From NCBI RefSeq assembly GCF_000150955.2, contig NC_011682.1, forward strand, positions 765,359-829,358: 64,000 bases of DNA, in the 5' to 3' direction. The DNA is from Phaeodactylum tricornutum CCAP 1055/1 (lineage: Eukaryota; Bacillariophyta; Bacillariophyceae; Surirellales; Neidiaceae). Shown here one piece after another: positions 33,938-43,957 of the stretch. Below the pieces are notes generated by a model. It searched no databases. It saw only the letters and a list, made by a program, of their open reading frames with translations, and was not told the DNA's origin. The first letter of the stretch is position 1. Every line of letters begins with the position of its first letter. Position numbers and translations under genes: made by a program.

Positions 33938-34442
33938 ACTTCTGGTATGGACAGGTAAGAGTAAAGATGAATGTCTTCTCTAGCTAACTCCGAGAGTCAA
34001 TTGGTCGATCGGTGTTGCTGTCTTACAGTTGGCATGTTCATGGACAGTCGTTGACACGAAAGATTCGAGCCCCATCCTCGGCGGATCAATTGCGGACTGA
34101 CTGTCAATGTAACGCGGCGTCGTACATGTCAGCGAGGGGCAGGGTTTTCAGAATATCCATGCAATGTCACATCGCATTCACATAAGAGGAACAGCAAAAG
34201 GATATTCCTTACTGTTAACAGTAAAGGTGACTTTACGAAGCACACTGTACTAACTGTAATGTAACAACACATCGCAAAATGGCTCATTTGCTTCTCTGCC
34301 AACGCACATACCCACTCTAGCTAGAGTTGCGAAAAAAATTTCTCTCCTCGACAACGCAAAGCTCAATCAGCGTCTTTTATGCTATTATTCCTTTTGTAAT
34401 TCCATGCTTCAGTATTCACTGCAGTGACAACTCTTTTACGTA
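33938..34442. other. Intergenic region
   Basis: About 500 bases, A/T-rich, between two minus-strand genes. I see no gene or repeat; the inverted duplication starts just past its right end. Confidence 0.4.
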
Positions 34443-35901
34443 CTAAATCAGCATTTGCTTCTTTTCCTCGATGATGTTCTCGTAGGTGCTGTCTCCGCCA
34501 AAGATAATGCTGCACTCTGAAATTTCACTGTATTCCGTCAGACCACTGTCTTTGAGGGAAATACAGAACTTTTCTTCGAAAATGCGGTGAGCGCTCACGC
34601 TGAGCGTAGGAAGCTCAGTAGCGGACAAAGCAGCATAGTCGTCATCGTCGCGACACAAGCGGCAGTGGAATCCAAAAAAGTAGTACCAGTCCTGGAGACA
34701 GAAAGGTGCGGAGAAAGAATTCGTGGTTTTGAGAGACACGAAAATCAAGCAAGTCCGATGGTTCTCAGTGACAGTCAAGATTGATAACTTACAATATACA
34801 CTCCGGGACGTAATTGCCCAACGTTCTCTCCCTTGATGGTAGCAATGGCACCCTCAAGGTCTTCTGGAATGATGCGCTCGCGGTCCAAAATCATGGACGT
34901 AAGTTCGTACTTGCCTTCGGGATTGGCTCCATTGTAGGAGTCCACAAACGCGGTCTGAATGAGTTCAATTTCGGCTTGACTATCCACGTCGGAAAGATCG
35001 AGCACGTGACCAATAAGGAGGCGGCCGTCCATGACCTCATCATTGTTGGCATGCTTCTTCTTGCCCTTTTTCTTGTTCTTTCTTTTGTTCTTCTTCTGGA
35101 GCTCAAGCTGATCGCCGCTATCGATATCGTTGCCGTCTCCATCGTAGTCAAAGAGGATAGAGCAGTCTGCGAGAGCCGAATATTCTTCCAATCCACTCTG
35201 GTGGAGTGTGAGGCAGAATTGGTCTTCAAAGACGCGGTGAGCACTCGCTTCGAGAACGGGAAGCTCGGTAGCGGACAAAGCGGCGTAGTCGTCATCGTCA
35301 CGGCACAAGCGACAGTGGAATCCAAAGAAGTAGTACCAGTCCTAAGGAAGGAAACGTGTGGAGAACGAATTTGTGTGTTTGAGAGACACTAAATCAATCA
35401 AGCAAGCAGTTATAAGAGTGCACTCTTCGTTGTAAGTCCACACCAACGACTTACAATGAACACTCCGGGACGCAATTGTCCGACGTTCTCTCCCTTGATA
35501 ATGGCCAGAGTGGCCTCCAAATCCTCGGGGATGACGACTTCGCGCTCCAAGGTCATAGACGTGACTTCATACTTGCCATTGGGATTGGCGTTGTTGTAAG
35601 CATTGACAAATGCGCTTTCGATGAGGTCCATATCGGCCTTGGCATCGGTCGAGGAAACGTCGAGAACATGGCCAATTTGTAGATGTCCATGCATGATTGG
35701 GTCATCGCTGTCCGACGAAGGGCTGTACTTCTTGCCCTTCTTTCTCTTGTTCTTCTTCGCGAGCTGGGAGGCGGCCTGAGAAGCAAAAGATGACTGAGTG
35801 CCTTCGACGGCGGCCTCACGAGCGGTAGCAGCACGGAGATTGACGGCACGGGCACCTCCGGCCAGGAGGGCCGTGGTGGCAACAGAGAAGAATAGCTTCA
35901 T
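34443..35901 (-). CDS. Secreted protein of unknown function with internally duplicated modules (right copy)
   Basis: Inverted paralogue of the gene at 6225-7668. Exons are 35455-35901, 34793-35341 and 34443-34691, with both introns at the same module boundaries in phase 0; the product has 414 residues. Substitutions against the left copy are few: MKLFFSV for MKLFLSV, TAREA for TPREA, NNDEVMD for NDDKAMD, GAIATI for GALATI. The C-terminus differs: this copy ends EEKKQMLI where the left ends EEKQ, and the homology stops just beyond. The reading frame, splice sites and signal peptide are all intact, so both copies look functional. The high identity in introns and upstream DNA points to recent duplication or ongoing gene conversion between the arms (inference). 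Confidence 0.85.
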
Positions 35902-36268
35902 GGCGGGAACAAGAAAGGTTGAGCTTGCCGTTTTCTGGGTCAGGTTTTGCTGATTGACGGCAATTGAAAATTATGAGGAGATTGTTGCAAAGGAAGTGAA
36001 GGAAAACACAGATGGATCGCAGTTAGGGATCTCTGGCTTTGAGCTATCGGGATCAAGAATGACTCGACGTGGCCTTTACTTAGAATTCTAAAAACTAGAC
36101 ATCGGTCCTGGTGAAAATCCACCTTGCTAACTGCGACTGAAAGCGTCCTCAATTATGCTCTATTTTTCGCATGCGCATACCAGTCAGAGCCGCATTAGTA
36201 GTCGTGAAGTGGTTGCTAGAGACCTGATTCACAGTTTACGTGATTCCTTCGACCATAAGATGGAAGCT
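34450..36268 (-). repeat. Right arm of the 1.8-kb inverted segmental duplication
   Basis: Reverse-complement counterpart of 5858-7673. The upstream boundary at 36268 is sharp in the ungapped alignment. A further short match at 36361-36388 pairs with 5701-5728, with 93 bp between here and 130 bp on the left, and those spacers do not align. Confidence 0.9.
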
Positions 36269-36823
36269 GCGGTAAACTGTGAACAAAATACCCATGTTGT
36301 TAGCGCTCGGATGGTTGAGAGATAGGCGAATCAATAACTCCTACCTACCAAAAAAATGGTTTTGATCATGGTATGGCCGATCAAGTCGTTTCGGCACCTA
36401 CTGTTACATAAACTTACACTACCAGGGGTGCATACGTAAGCACAATGGTTTGTCTGGACTTCCCTCGCCGCTCTCGTTCGTTGTGCGCTGTCGTGAGATC
36501 CTGACGTCTGTCTGGCGACGCACAGTCGATATCAAAACAAAACTTCGTCAACGCCAACGCAGCGAAGCAGAGACGGGAAAAAGTGGGACGAAAATGGTGT
36601 GATGGGTATACACGTGCATCTCGATTCGATTGCCATGCCGGTTGCTACTGGCGGTAACCATTTTTAACTCAATCGTCGTAGTAAATCTAATATATTCATA
36701 CCATCTGCGACAAGTATTCAAGATATTTCGAGAGGAGGCCGCTATACTTAATCGACCGTAGCTCGGACGACCTGGGAAGCTCGACGTTTCTCGGTTGGGC
36801 TCCAGATTTAGAATCTTTCCCTC
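36269..36823. other. Divergent intergenic region
   Basis: About 550 bases between the right repeat gene's upstream block and the methionyl-tRNA synthetase start. Apart from the 28-bp match at 36361-36388, I see nothing recognisable. Confidence 0.4.
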
Positions 36824-38807
36824 ATGTGGTTCTTCAACATGGTTCTTTTTGCCGTCCTTTGCGGATCGTTTCGACAGCGAATAGTACAAGCTTTTGTCCA
36901 GAAAAATGTCTTTTTTGCTTCCTTAGCGGCGCGTGCCAAGAGTTCGGGATTAGGGGCAGTGGACGTCGGGACGCCGGCAACCGCTTTTGATGATGGCAAG
37001 CGTCCGTTTCAGATTACAACGCCGATCTATTATGTGAACGACAAACCGCACATCGGCCATGCCTACACGTCCACTGGTGAGTTGCTTCGTTTTGAATGCG
37101 ATGCTGGTAGCCGTATCCACGTCCCGTCATTCACTCTCACACTCGATATATTCTGAACCCATAGCGTGCGATGTGATTGCACGATTCATGAGGCTTTCCG
37201 GACGGGATGTCTTTTTCCTCTCTGGAACCGATGAACACGGCGAAAAAGTGGAGCAATCAGCCGAAAAGCAAAACATGGATCCGCAGGGCTTCGTAGACCA
37301 AGTCTCGGTTAACTTTCGTGAGCTGTTAGAACTCATGAATATTTCCAACGACAAGTTTATTCGTACCACGAGCGAGGATCATAAAAAGTCTGTTCAGGTA
37401 CGTTTTGTCGAATGAGCTACTGCATTTTCTGGTCGCTCTTTGCACTCACAGGGATTAAATACTATCTTGTACTACACAGCACTTTTGGAATGTTATGGTC
37501 GAAAAAGGCTACATTTATATGGGCACGTACTCTGGATGGTATTCCGTCAGGGATGAATGCTTCTATACAGAATCGGAGCTGATCGACGGCAAAGCCCCGA
37601 CCGGAGCAGAAGTGTCCTGGGTAGCCAAAGAAGAATCATATTTCTTTAAACTCAGCCAATTTGAAGAAAAATTGTTGGACCTTTACGAAAGAAATCCTCA
37701 CTTTATTGCTCCAGAATCACGAAAGAACGAAGTTGTGAGCTTTGTCAAAGGTGGCCTGCGAGACCTATCCATTAGTCGAACATCATTCAAATGGGGTGTA
37801 CCAGTTCCTGACGACGAGGATCATGTCATGTACGTTTGGGTAGATGCCTTGACGAACTACATTTCAGCCCTGGGGTACCCAGATATGGGCGAGGGATCTG
37901 ACTTCAGCAAGTTTTGGCCGGCCTCTATCCATATTGTAGGCAAAGATATTCTGCGATTTCATGCTGTCTATTGGCCGGCCATGTTGATGGCCGCCGAATT
38001 ACCGCTTCCAAAGCGGTTATTTGCTCATGGTTGGTGGACGAAAGATGGTCAGAAGATTTCCAAGTCCATCGGCAACGTGATTGATCCTGTAGAATTGGTA
38101 AACAAGGTACGTTCATTTAGGTTTCAATGATGAATATTTCCTCCTTCTGCTGGTCTCTCAATGCCTACTGATTGTCTGATCTGTGATTTCTCTAGTACGG
38201 GGTGGACCAAACTCGGTTCTTTCTCATGTCGGAAGTAAATTTTGGGAACGATGGAGATTTCTCGGACAGAGCTATGATCCAGAAGTGCAACACAAATCTT
38301 GCGAATGAGCTTGGAAACCTGTGTCAAAGAACACTTTCCCTGGTATTCAAAAACTGCGAAAAGGCCGTTCCTAACCCTGTCGGCGCGTACACACCAGAGG
38401 ACGAGGCTTTGCTGGAATCGGCCCGGAATCTACGGAACAAGGTAGCAACCGAGATTTCCCAACAGTCTATTTTGAAATACGTTCATGCCATGGTCGAAAT
38501 GATTTGGGAAGCAAACAAATACATTGACGAAATGGCGCCCTGGGCGCTGAAAAAGACAGACCCGGAACGGATGGCCACTGTGTTGTACGTTTTATTAGAA
38601 GTTCTTCGGTATTCAGCAATCCTTTATCAACCGTTAATTCCAGAATCGGCTGGAAAGATTTTAGATCAGTTGACGGTACCCGCAAATGAACGCACGTTCC
38701 TGCATCTAAGTGAAGAATACAGCATCAAGGCCGGTGCAGCGATTTCCAAACCTGTTGGAATATTTCCACGAATCGAAATGCCGGCGGACGAGTTGGTAGA
38801 AGCATAG
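36824..38807 (+). CDS. Methionyl-tRNA synthetase, organellar type
   Basis: Charges tRNA-Met with methionine. Exons 36824-37076, 37165-37397, 37480-38106 and 38196-38807 (introns 82-89 bp, phases 1, 0, 0) give 574 residues, the compact bacterial/organellar size. The class I motifs are intact: PHIGHAY in [20 protein letters not shown], and KISKS in [15 protein letters not shown]. Family blocks [34 protein letters not shown] and [19 protein letters not shown] are present. The anticodon-binding helices follow in exon 4 ([27 protein letters not shown]). The first 30 residues ([16 protein letters not shown], then VQAFVQ) look like a signal peptide with a Phe at the cleavage site, suggesting plastid import. 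Dual use in mitochondria is possible through an internal start. Confidence 0.95.
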
Positions 38808-39012
38808 ATAACGTCACTCTAAAATGGTTTTGACTGTGAATCTGAGTTACAGTGAGGTAGATAGAGAGATGATAGCATCAATGGAGATAGATGGACTCTC
38901 GTTTTGGACCCTTTCACTACGTGGTACTTCTGGTTGCCTTCAGAACTTCGTCTGTCTCCGTCCGTAACACATTTCAGGGCCCACCAAGCAAAACAATGTC
39001 AATTTCACAGAA

Positions 39013-41715
39013 ATGGTGGAAGCTTGTGCTTTTGTTTCTCCCTTTTTTACTCAGTCAAAAATTTCAAGGAGCCATCGTCGCTTCTTCGATTTCAGATTCC
39101 GCACTATGAACTCGACAACCCCATCTAAGCTCCATCACACGCTAACGCAAGGTCAATCAACATCGGAAGATGCATCCTTAAGCCTCAATATTGTAGCAGA
39201 GCCCGTGGTCCGTTCGACCAAAAAGAATGAAAACAAAAAGCCTCTCAAGCGCAACAAATACGAAAAGCGAAGACAGCGTGCAAAAAGATCGTTAGAAGCC
39301 AAAGCCTGTAATGCCAACCACCCTACAAAGCGAACGGATTTTCAGTACTCCGAACAAAAAACAGATTTGCAAGAAGAGGAGAAACCAAATAAGGATGAGC
39401 ACCCTGAAGCTCAGGAATCGTCCAACGATGAGGAAACAAAAGTAAGGAAAATATCTGACGACGAAGCGGACCCATCCAACAAAATTCACACAGCTTCCGT
39501 TGGTGTTGCTGTGGAAGGATGCGTAGGTGAAAGTACTTCAGAGGCGATTCCGGTCATCACAGAAGGAGCAGCACCGGAAAAAGAGGAAAAACAAAATTCT
39601 CTCCCAGAGGATGATGAAGAGCGAGCTAAATACCTCGCTGAATTCCACGCAAGACCGATGGAACTTGACCGTCGAGCGGGCGTTGTGCTTCGCAAGGCTA
39701 CAAAGTCGAGAGATTCTACGCATCTTTTTGGGGAGGATAGAGTTTGGAGTGACTTCGATCTGCACTCTCGTATTGTGGCGGCGTTGCAATGCGGAAACGT
39801 TAAACTGGAACGGCCAACGAACGTTCAATCCAGAGCAATACCTGCATTTTTCACTAACCAACAGCTGCACAATATTCTGTTGCAATCTGAGACGGGCTCA
39901 GGAAAGACGCTGGCTTACTTGCTACCCATCCTACAAAGCTTGGCTGTCGATAAGCAAGGAGAACTCCGCAAGCTAGACCGAGCTAAGGCGGGGACCAAAT
40001 GCATCATTTTGTGCCCCACCCGTGAACTCGCCTCACAAACAGTAAAAGTTGTCGAGAACCTCTGTAGTCATTCGTTCAACTGGCTTGTTCCGGGATGTCT
40101 TTTGGGCGAAGAACGGCGCAAGTCAGAAAAGGCCAAAATTCGAAAAGGATTGTCTCTCGTTGTGGCGACCCCTGGGAGATTACTCGACCACTTGACACGA
40201 ACTGAGTCATTACTTATGGCTCTCAAAGGTAAATTGGAGTGGCTAGTGCTGGATGAAGCTGACCGGCTCCTCGATATGGGGCTTGGTGAGCAGGTGAAAC
40301 AGATAGTGCAGCGGATTCGGTCGAACCAACCCGGCTCTGGCAGAGACGGAATTACTTGGCGTTCCGTCTTGGTGTCCGCGACGGTTACTCCATCGATTGA
40401 AAAGCTTGCCAAGGAGACTCTTTTGGGTGGAGACAACTCTTGGGTCTGGGTAAAGGGAGGAAATGACGCCCAAGTCGCCAAAGTTGCAGCCGAGTCCGAA
40501 TTTTCCCAGTCCACGCCACGGCAATTAGCTCAATTTCACATGACAGTCAGCGCAAAATTGCGGTTGGCGGCACTGGTAGGATTTCTGACGCAACGTGCTG
40601 ACAAGGGCGAACGGACTGTGGTTTTTATGAGTACATGTGCTAGTGTCAACTATCATCATGCTTTGTTTGAAGGTATGGATTCGGTACTAGAAGAGAGCGA
40701 TTCTGACACTGGGAAAGGCATATTCGGCACCCGTTGTCCTATTCATCGTTTGCACGGTAGCGTACCGCATAGCGAAAGACACCTCGTCCTCCGCAAATTC
40801 ACCAAGGAACAAATTGTTGGTGGCAAGAAGCAAGCTGCAGTATTACTCTGTACGGACGTCGCAGCCCGTGGACTCAACTTGCCGGAATGCGAATGGACTG
40901 TGCAGTATGACCCCCCAAGCGAAGTGGCCGACTATGTGCATCGAGCAGGTCGTGTCGCTCGTGCTGGTAAAGCTGGTCACTCTTTAATTTTCCTTTTGCC
41001 TTCGGAACGCACGTTCTTGGACGTGCTTAAGAATCGCGGCGTCAAGCACATGTCGGCTTTGTCGTTGGCGTCGACGTTGAATGCAGCTGCCGCGATATGT
41101 ACGTCTTTGGCGAACGAAAGCTTTGGTCGCTCCGGAGGTGGGCTTGGTCAATCCAAACTGGCTACGAGTCGCAGGGGCGAAGCCTTTTGTACCGAATTGC
41201 ATCGACGGATGGAAAACTTGGTTGTCCGGGATGATTTACAAGCAAAGGCAACAAACAAGGAGGCCAATAAAAAGATCCGGACGCGTGCGAAACCCCAAGA
41301 AGTATCAGGCCAACTATTAGAGCTGGCTCGCGCGGCTTTCCTTTCACATCTGCGAGCTTATCCAACCAAAGAAAAAGCAGTGCGACATATTTTCTCCGCC
41401 AAGGCGCTGCATCTGGGTCACGTAGCGCGATCGTTTGCGCTGAAGGAGCCTCCTAAAAAGCTCGGCACCAATTCGTCCCAGAGCGCCGCAAACCAAGAGG
41501 ACGACTCACGCAAACGCAACGGTAGTATGGCATTTACCATTTTTGATGAAGATGAGACCGCACCAGGGGGCAAAGGATACCAGTCAAAGTCGAGATCGCC
41601 CAATAAACGCACCAAAACAAACGACTCGTACGGAGGCGGTGATCCAAAAAAGGCACGCGCCTTGCTGATGGCCAATGCTGCCAAGCTTCAATCGAATGGA
41701 CTTGATAGTCTTTAG
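39013..41715 (+). CDS. DDX31: DEAD-box RNA helicase, DDX31/Dbp7-like
   Basis: ATP-dependent RNA helicase of the nucleolar ribosome-assembly group (large-subunit biogenesis for yeast Dbp7). It is a single exon of 900 residues. The start at 39013 is the first ATG, but Met32 (39106, MNSTTPSK) is an equally plausible start. A long charged N-terminal region with KKNENKKPLKRNKYEKRRQR suggests nucleolar targeting. Helicase motifs in order: Q motif region RPTNVQSRAIPAF, motif I SETGSGKT near 291, PTRELAS, TPGRLLDHL, motif II DEAD near 412 (VLDEADRLLDMG), motif III SAT near 454, CTDVAARGLNLPE, and motif VI HRAGRVARAG near 641. RGLNLPECEWTVQYDPPSE and the Lys-rich C-terminal domain after the core fit Dbp7/DDX31 better than other DEAD proteins. 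Confidence 0.93.
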   Translation: MVEACAFVSPFFTQSKISRSHRRFFDFRFRTMNSTTPSKLHHTLTQGQSTSEDASLSLNIVAEPVVRSTKKNENKKPLKRNKYEKRRQRAKRSLEAKACNANHPTKRTDFQYSEQKTDLQEEEKPNKDEHPEAQESSNDEETKVRKISDDEADPSNKIHTASVGVAVEGCVGESTSEAIPVITEGAAPEKEEKQNSLPEDDEERAKYLAEFHARPMELDRRAGVVLRKATKSRDSTHLFGEDRVWSDFDLHSRIVAALQCGNVKLERPTNVQSRAIPAFFTNQQLHNILLQSETGSGKTLAYLLPILQSLAVDKQGELRKLDRAKAGTKCIILCPTRELASQTVKVVENLCSHSFNWLVPGCLLGEERRKSEKAKIRKGLSLVVATPGRLLDHLTRTESLLMALKGKLEWLVLDEADRLLDMGLGEQVKQIVQRIRSNQPGSGRDGITWRSVLVSATVTPSIEKLAKETLLGGDNSWVWVKGGNDAQVAKVAAESEFSQSTPRQLAQFHMTVSAKLRLAALVGFLTQRADKGERTVVFMSTCASVNYHHALFEGMDSVLEESDSDTGKGIFGTRCPIHRLHGSVPHSERHLVLRKFTKEQIVGGKKQAAVLLCTDVAARGLNLPECEWTVQYDPPSEVADYVHRAGRVARAGKAGHSLIFLLPSERTFLDVLKNRGVKHMSALSLASTLNAAAAICTSLANESFGRSGGGLGQSKLATSRRGEAFCTELHRRMENLVVRDDLQAKATNKEANKKIRTRAKPQEVSGQLLELARAAFLSHLRAYPTKEKAVRHIFSAKALHLGHVARSFALKEPPKKLGTNSSQSAANQEDDSRKRNGSMAFTIFDEDETAPGGKGYQSKSRSPNKRTKTNDSYGGGDPKKARALLMANAAKLQSNGLDSL

Positions 41716-42178
41716 AATCTGTTATTATACTGCGACTAGATTACAATTTTTTTGTTCGCTCTCAATTTTGGTCCACATTCCGAAACAGTCACGGAATATT
41801 TGCTATTTGCCGAAATGATCTACAGTTGCAGTACCTTGTATCAAAGAGTGATGTCGTACATATCGTGACACAAGCCCACTTGAATCTTGTGATGGATGTC
41901 TCGTGAAAGAAGCGCATACGGGCCTTCCAGAGTTTTTCGCTAGCGAAGGCCAGACGGTTGAGGTGACGTCTGAGAGCACGTCGTCGGCATTCGTGACCTC
42001 ACTCACCTTCAGTCGTCGCGGATGTTCGTTGCCTGGCAAGAACGCCGCCCCTTCCGGTCCTCGTTGCGAAACTGGGAAAAAGACGAGCAACAGGACACCA
42101 CCATGACGACCCGTTGTCCTGGGAAAATAAAGTTGACAATCCATCCTTCACGCCACAGACTTCACGAATTAAGTGTTC
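41716..42178. other. Intergenic region
   Basis: About 460 bases between two plus-strand genes. A minus-strand frame at 41803-42144 has no recognisable motif. No repeat or RNA gene is seen. Confidence 0.4.
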
Positions 42179-43384
42179 ATGCCTATTTCTTCAGAGATAG
42201 CCCGTGCTATGAGACAGAGCGATTCCTTTTCCTGGCATGTTGGACGGACAACTCGTCCAATTGAGACAACTTCATCAAAGCCTTCTCGTTTCTGCCTCCA
42301 TCATTTGTCGACTTTGACACTTCTGTGGCTAGTTTATGTTCCCATGATAGAGTCCTTTTCACCAAGATCTCTTCCTCGGAATTCCATGGGAGCTGTCCAC
42401 AAACACAGACGAAAATTCGCTTTGTTCTCGACTACCGTCAGAAAGCTCAGCACAGTGGGGCAAGCGTCCGTAGCCGTTGATCTCAAGTACATGGACTTTT
42501 CGTCTGTGGACGTTGCGACCTACACACCCGTAATTCTGTTGCACGGCTTACTGGGATCTAAGCGAAACTTTTCTACTGTAGCTCAGTCGCTTGCGGTGCA
42601 GCTGGAAAAGAAACGGCGTATTGTAGGTCTGGACTTGCGCAATCACGGTACGGTTCGGAGAAGTGTTCTTATTTTGTATTCGTAAAGCAACATTCACGGC
42701 ATGGTTTTGGTTGGTCTAACAAACATGCTTCGGTTTATTTCGCTAGGTGACAATCACCACGATTGGCGGGAGGAAATGAATTACCGGAATATGGCGAGTG
42801 ACGTCTTGCACTGGATGGACTCGCACAACATGCCGAGCGCCATCTTGGTCGGCCACTCTATGGGTGGCAAGGTCGCCCAAGCTATTGCTCTATTGGAGCC
42901 TCAACGCGTCGAAGGACTTTGCGTCCTGGACATTGCCCCCGTGACCTACACTGCGGATGAACCGCACTGGAAAGCGGTTCAAGATATTGTCCACGTGTTG
43001 CAAACGATCGAGTTGAAATCCGGCGTGACGAAACGATCTGTTGACGAGCAGCTGCGGGTGGATATTCCAGATCCAGCATTGCGAGCCTTTTGTTTAACCA
43101 ACATTGATTTTACGACGGGTCGATGGAAAATTCACTTGGACGCCATTGCCTCGCAATTGGAGCGCTTGGCTGGTTTTGACGTCGACGACTCCCTGCAGTA
43201 CGAAGGCGACACCTTTATTATTCATGGGCAGCAATCGCGGTTTGTTCGGCACGCCTACATGGACACAATTCGGTCGTACTTTCCCAATCACATGTTGACA
43301 ACGATACGTGGTGCTGGACACTGGGTTCACGCCGAAGCACCCGAGGACACAACAGCGTTGCTCAAGCGATTTTTGGATCGGTAG
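42179..43384 (+). CDS. Alpha/beta hydrolase, ABHD11-like
   Basis: A serine hydrolase with esterase/lipase potential. Exons 42179-42647 and 42747-43384, with a 99-bp GT-AG intron in phase 1, give 368 residues. I take the ATG at 42179 (MPISSEIARAM). A hydrophobic segment (LSTLTLLWLVYVPMIESFSP) near residue 45-65 with Phe-Ser-Pro after it looks like a plastid-type or ER signal behind an N-terminal extension, so a start at Met57 (MIESFSP) would remove it. Fold motifs: oxyanion HGLLGSKRNFS, the splice-created LRNHGDNHHD that matches the ABHD11 RNHGxSxH motif, nucleophile elbow VGHSMGGKVAQ, DIAPV after the strand, and the catalytic His in GAGHWVHAEAPEDT near the C-terminus. Catalytic Ser, Asp region and His are all present. 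Confidence 0.88.
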
Positions 43385-43957
43385 CGAGATGTTCGACCAG
43401 AGCACACTATCCTCGTGACAATAGAACCTAACCAGTGAGTGGTATTGTATGTATATCTTACAGTCACGGTATGTACACCTAGCTAGAGGTAGGAATCCCC
43501 AAAATCAGAAAAGGTTCGTGACCAGCAGCATTTTGCTTTTTGATACGCTCCGAATGTTGGACTTACAGCGGGAACGCCGGCACATATTTTTGAACTTGTA
43601 AAGCGTATTTACATTATACCTATAAGTCGATTTTAGCGTTTTTCTACTTATGTGTTGTCTTCAGACGGCTGACAAAAAGCGCGAGCGGTAATAGCTTCCG
43701 AAACCTCATCCCTGTCTTCGAACATCTCCCAGGGCAACCAAGCGCCTGAAAATGGCGCAACCTCGCAAAGAAGTACCGTACCGGTCGTACACCATCCCCA
43801 GAGCCCTCGTGTTTAGTCTCCTTTCCATTGCGCAAACACCCTACTAGAAAGGGGTCATCACCTACTCACTGCTTCCACCTTTGTTGGATACAAAGCTCTA
43901 GGCTGGCGCCTTGTGCACAGAAGAGTAATACAACGTGAAACGTTTCGTGCCGGAAAC
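43385..43957. other. Intergenic region
   Basis: About 570 bases between two plus-strand genes, with no gene or repeat recognised. The HMG-protein frame is open for 15 codons before its first ATG. Confidence 0.4.

Noticed and set aside
41803-42144. Minus-strand gene between the helicase and the hydrolase
   Set aside because: No motif or signal, and it lies in the probable 3' and 5' untranslated regions of the neighbours.
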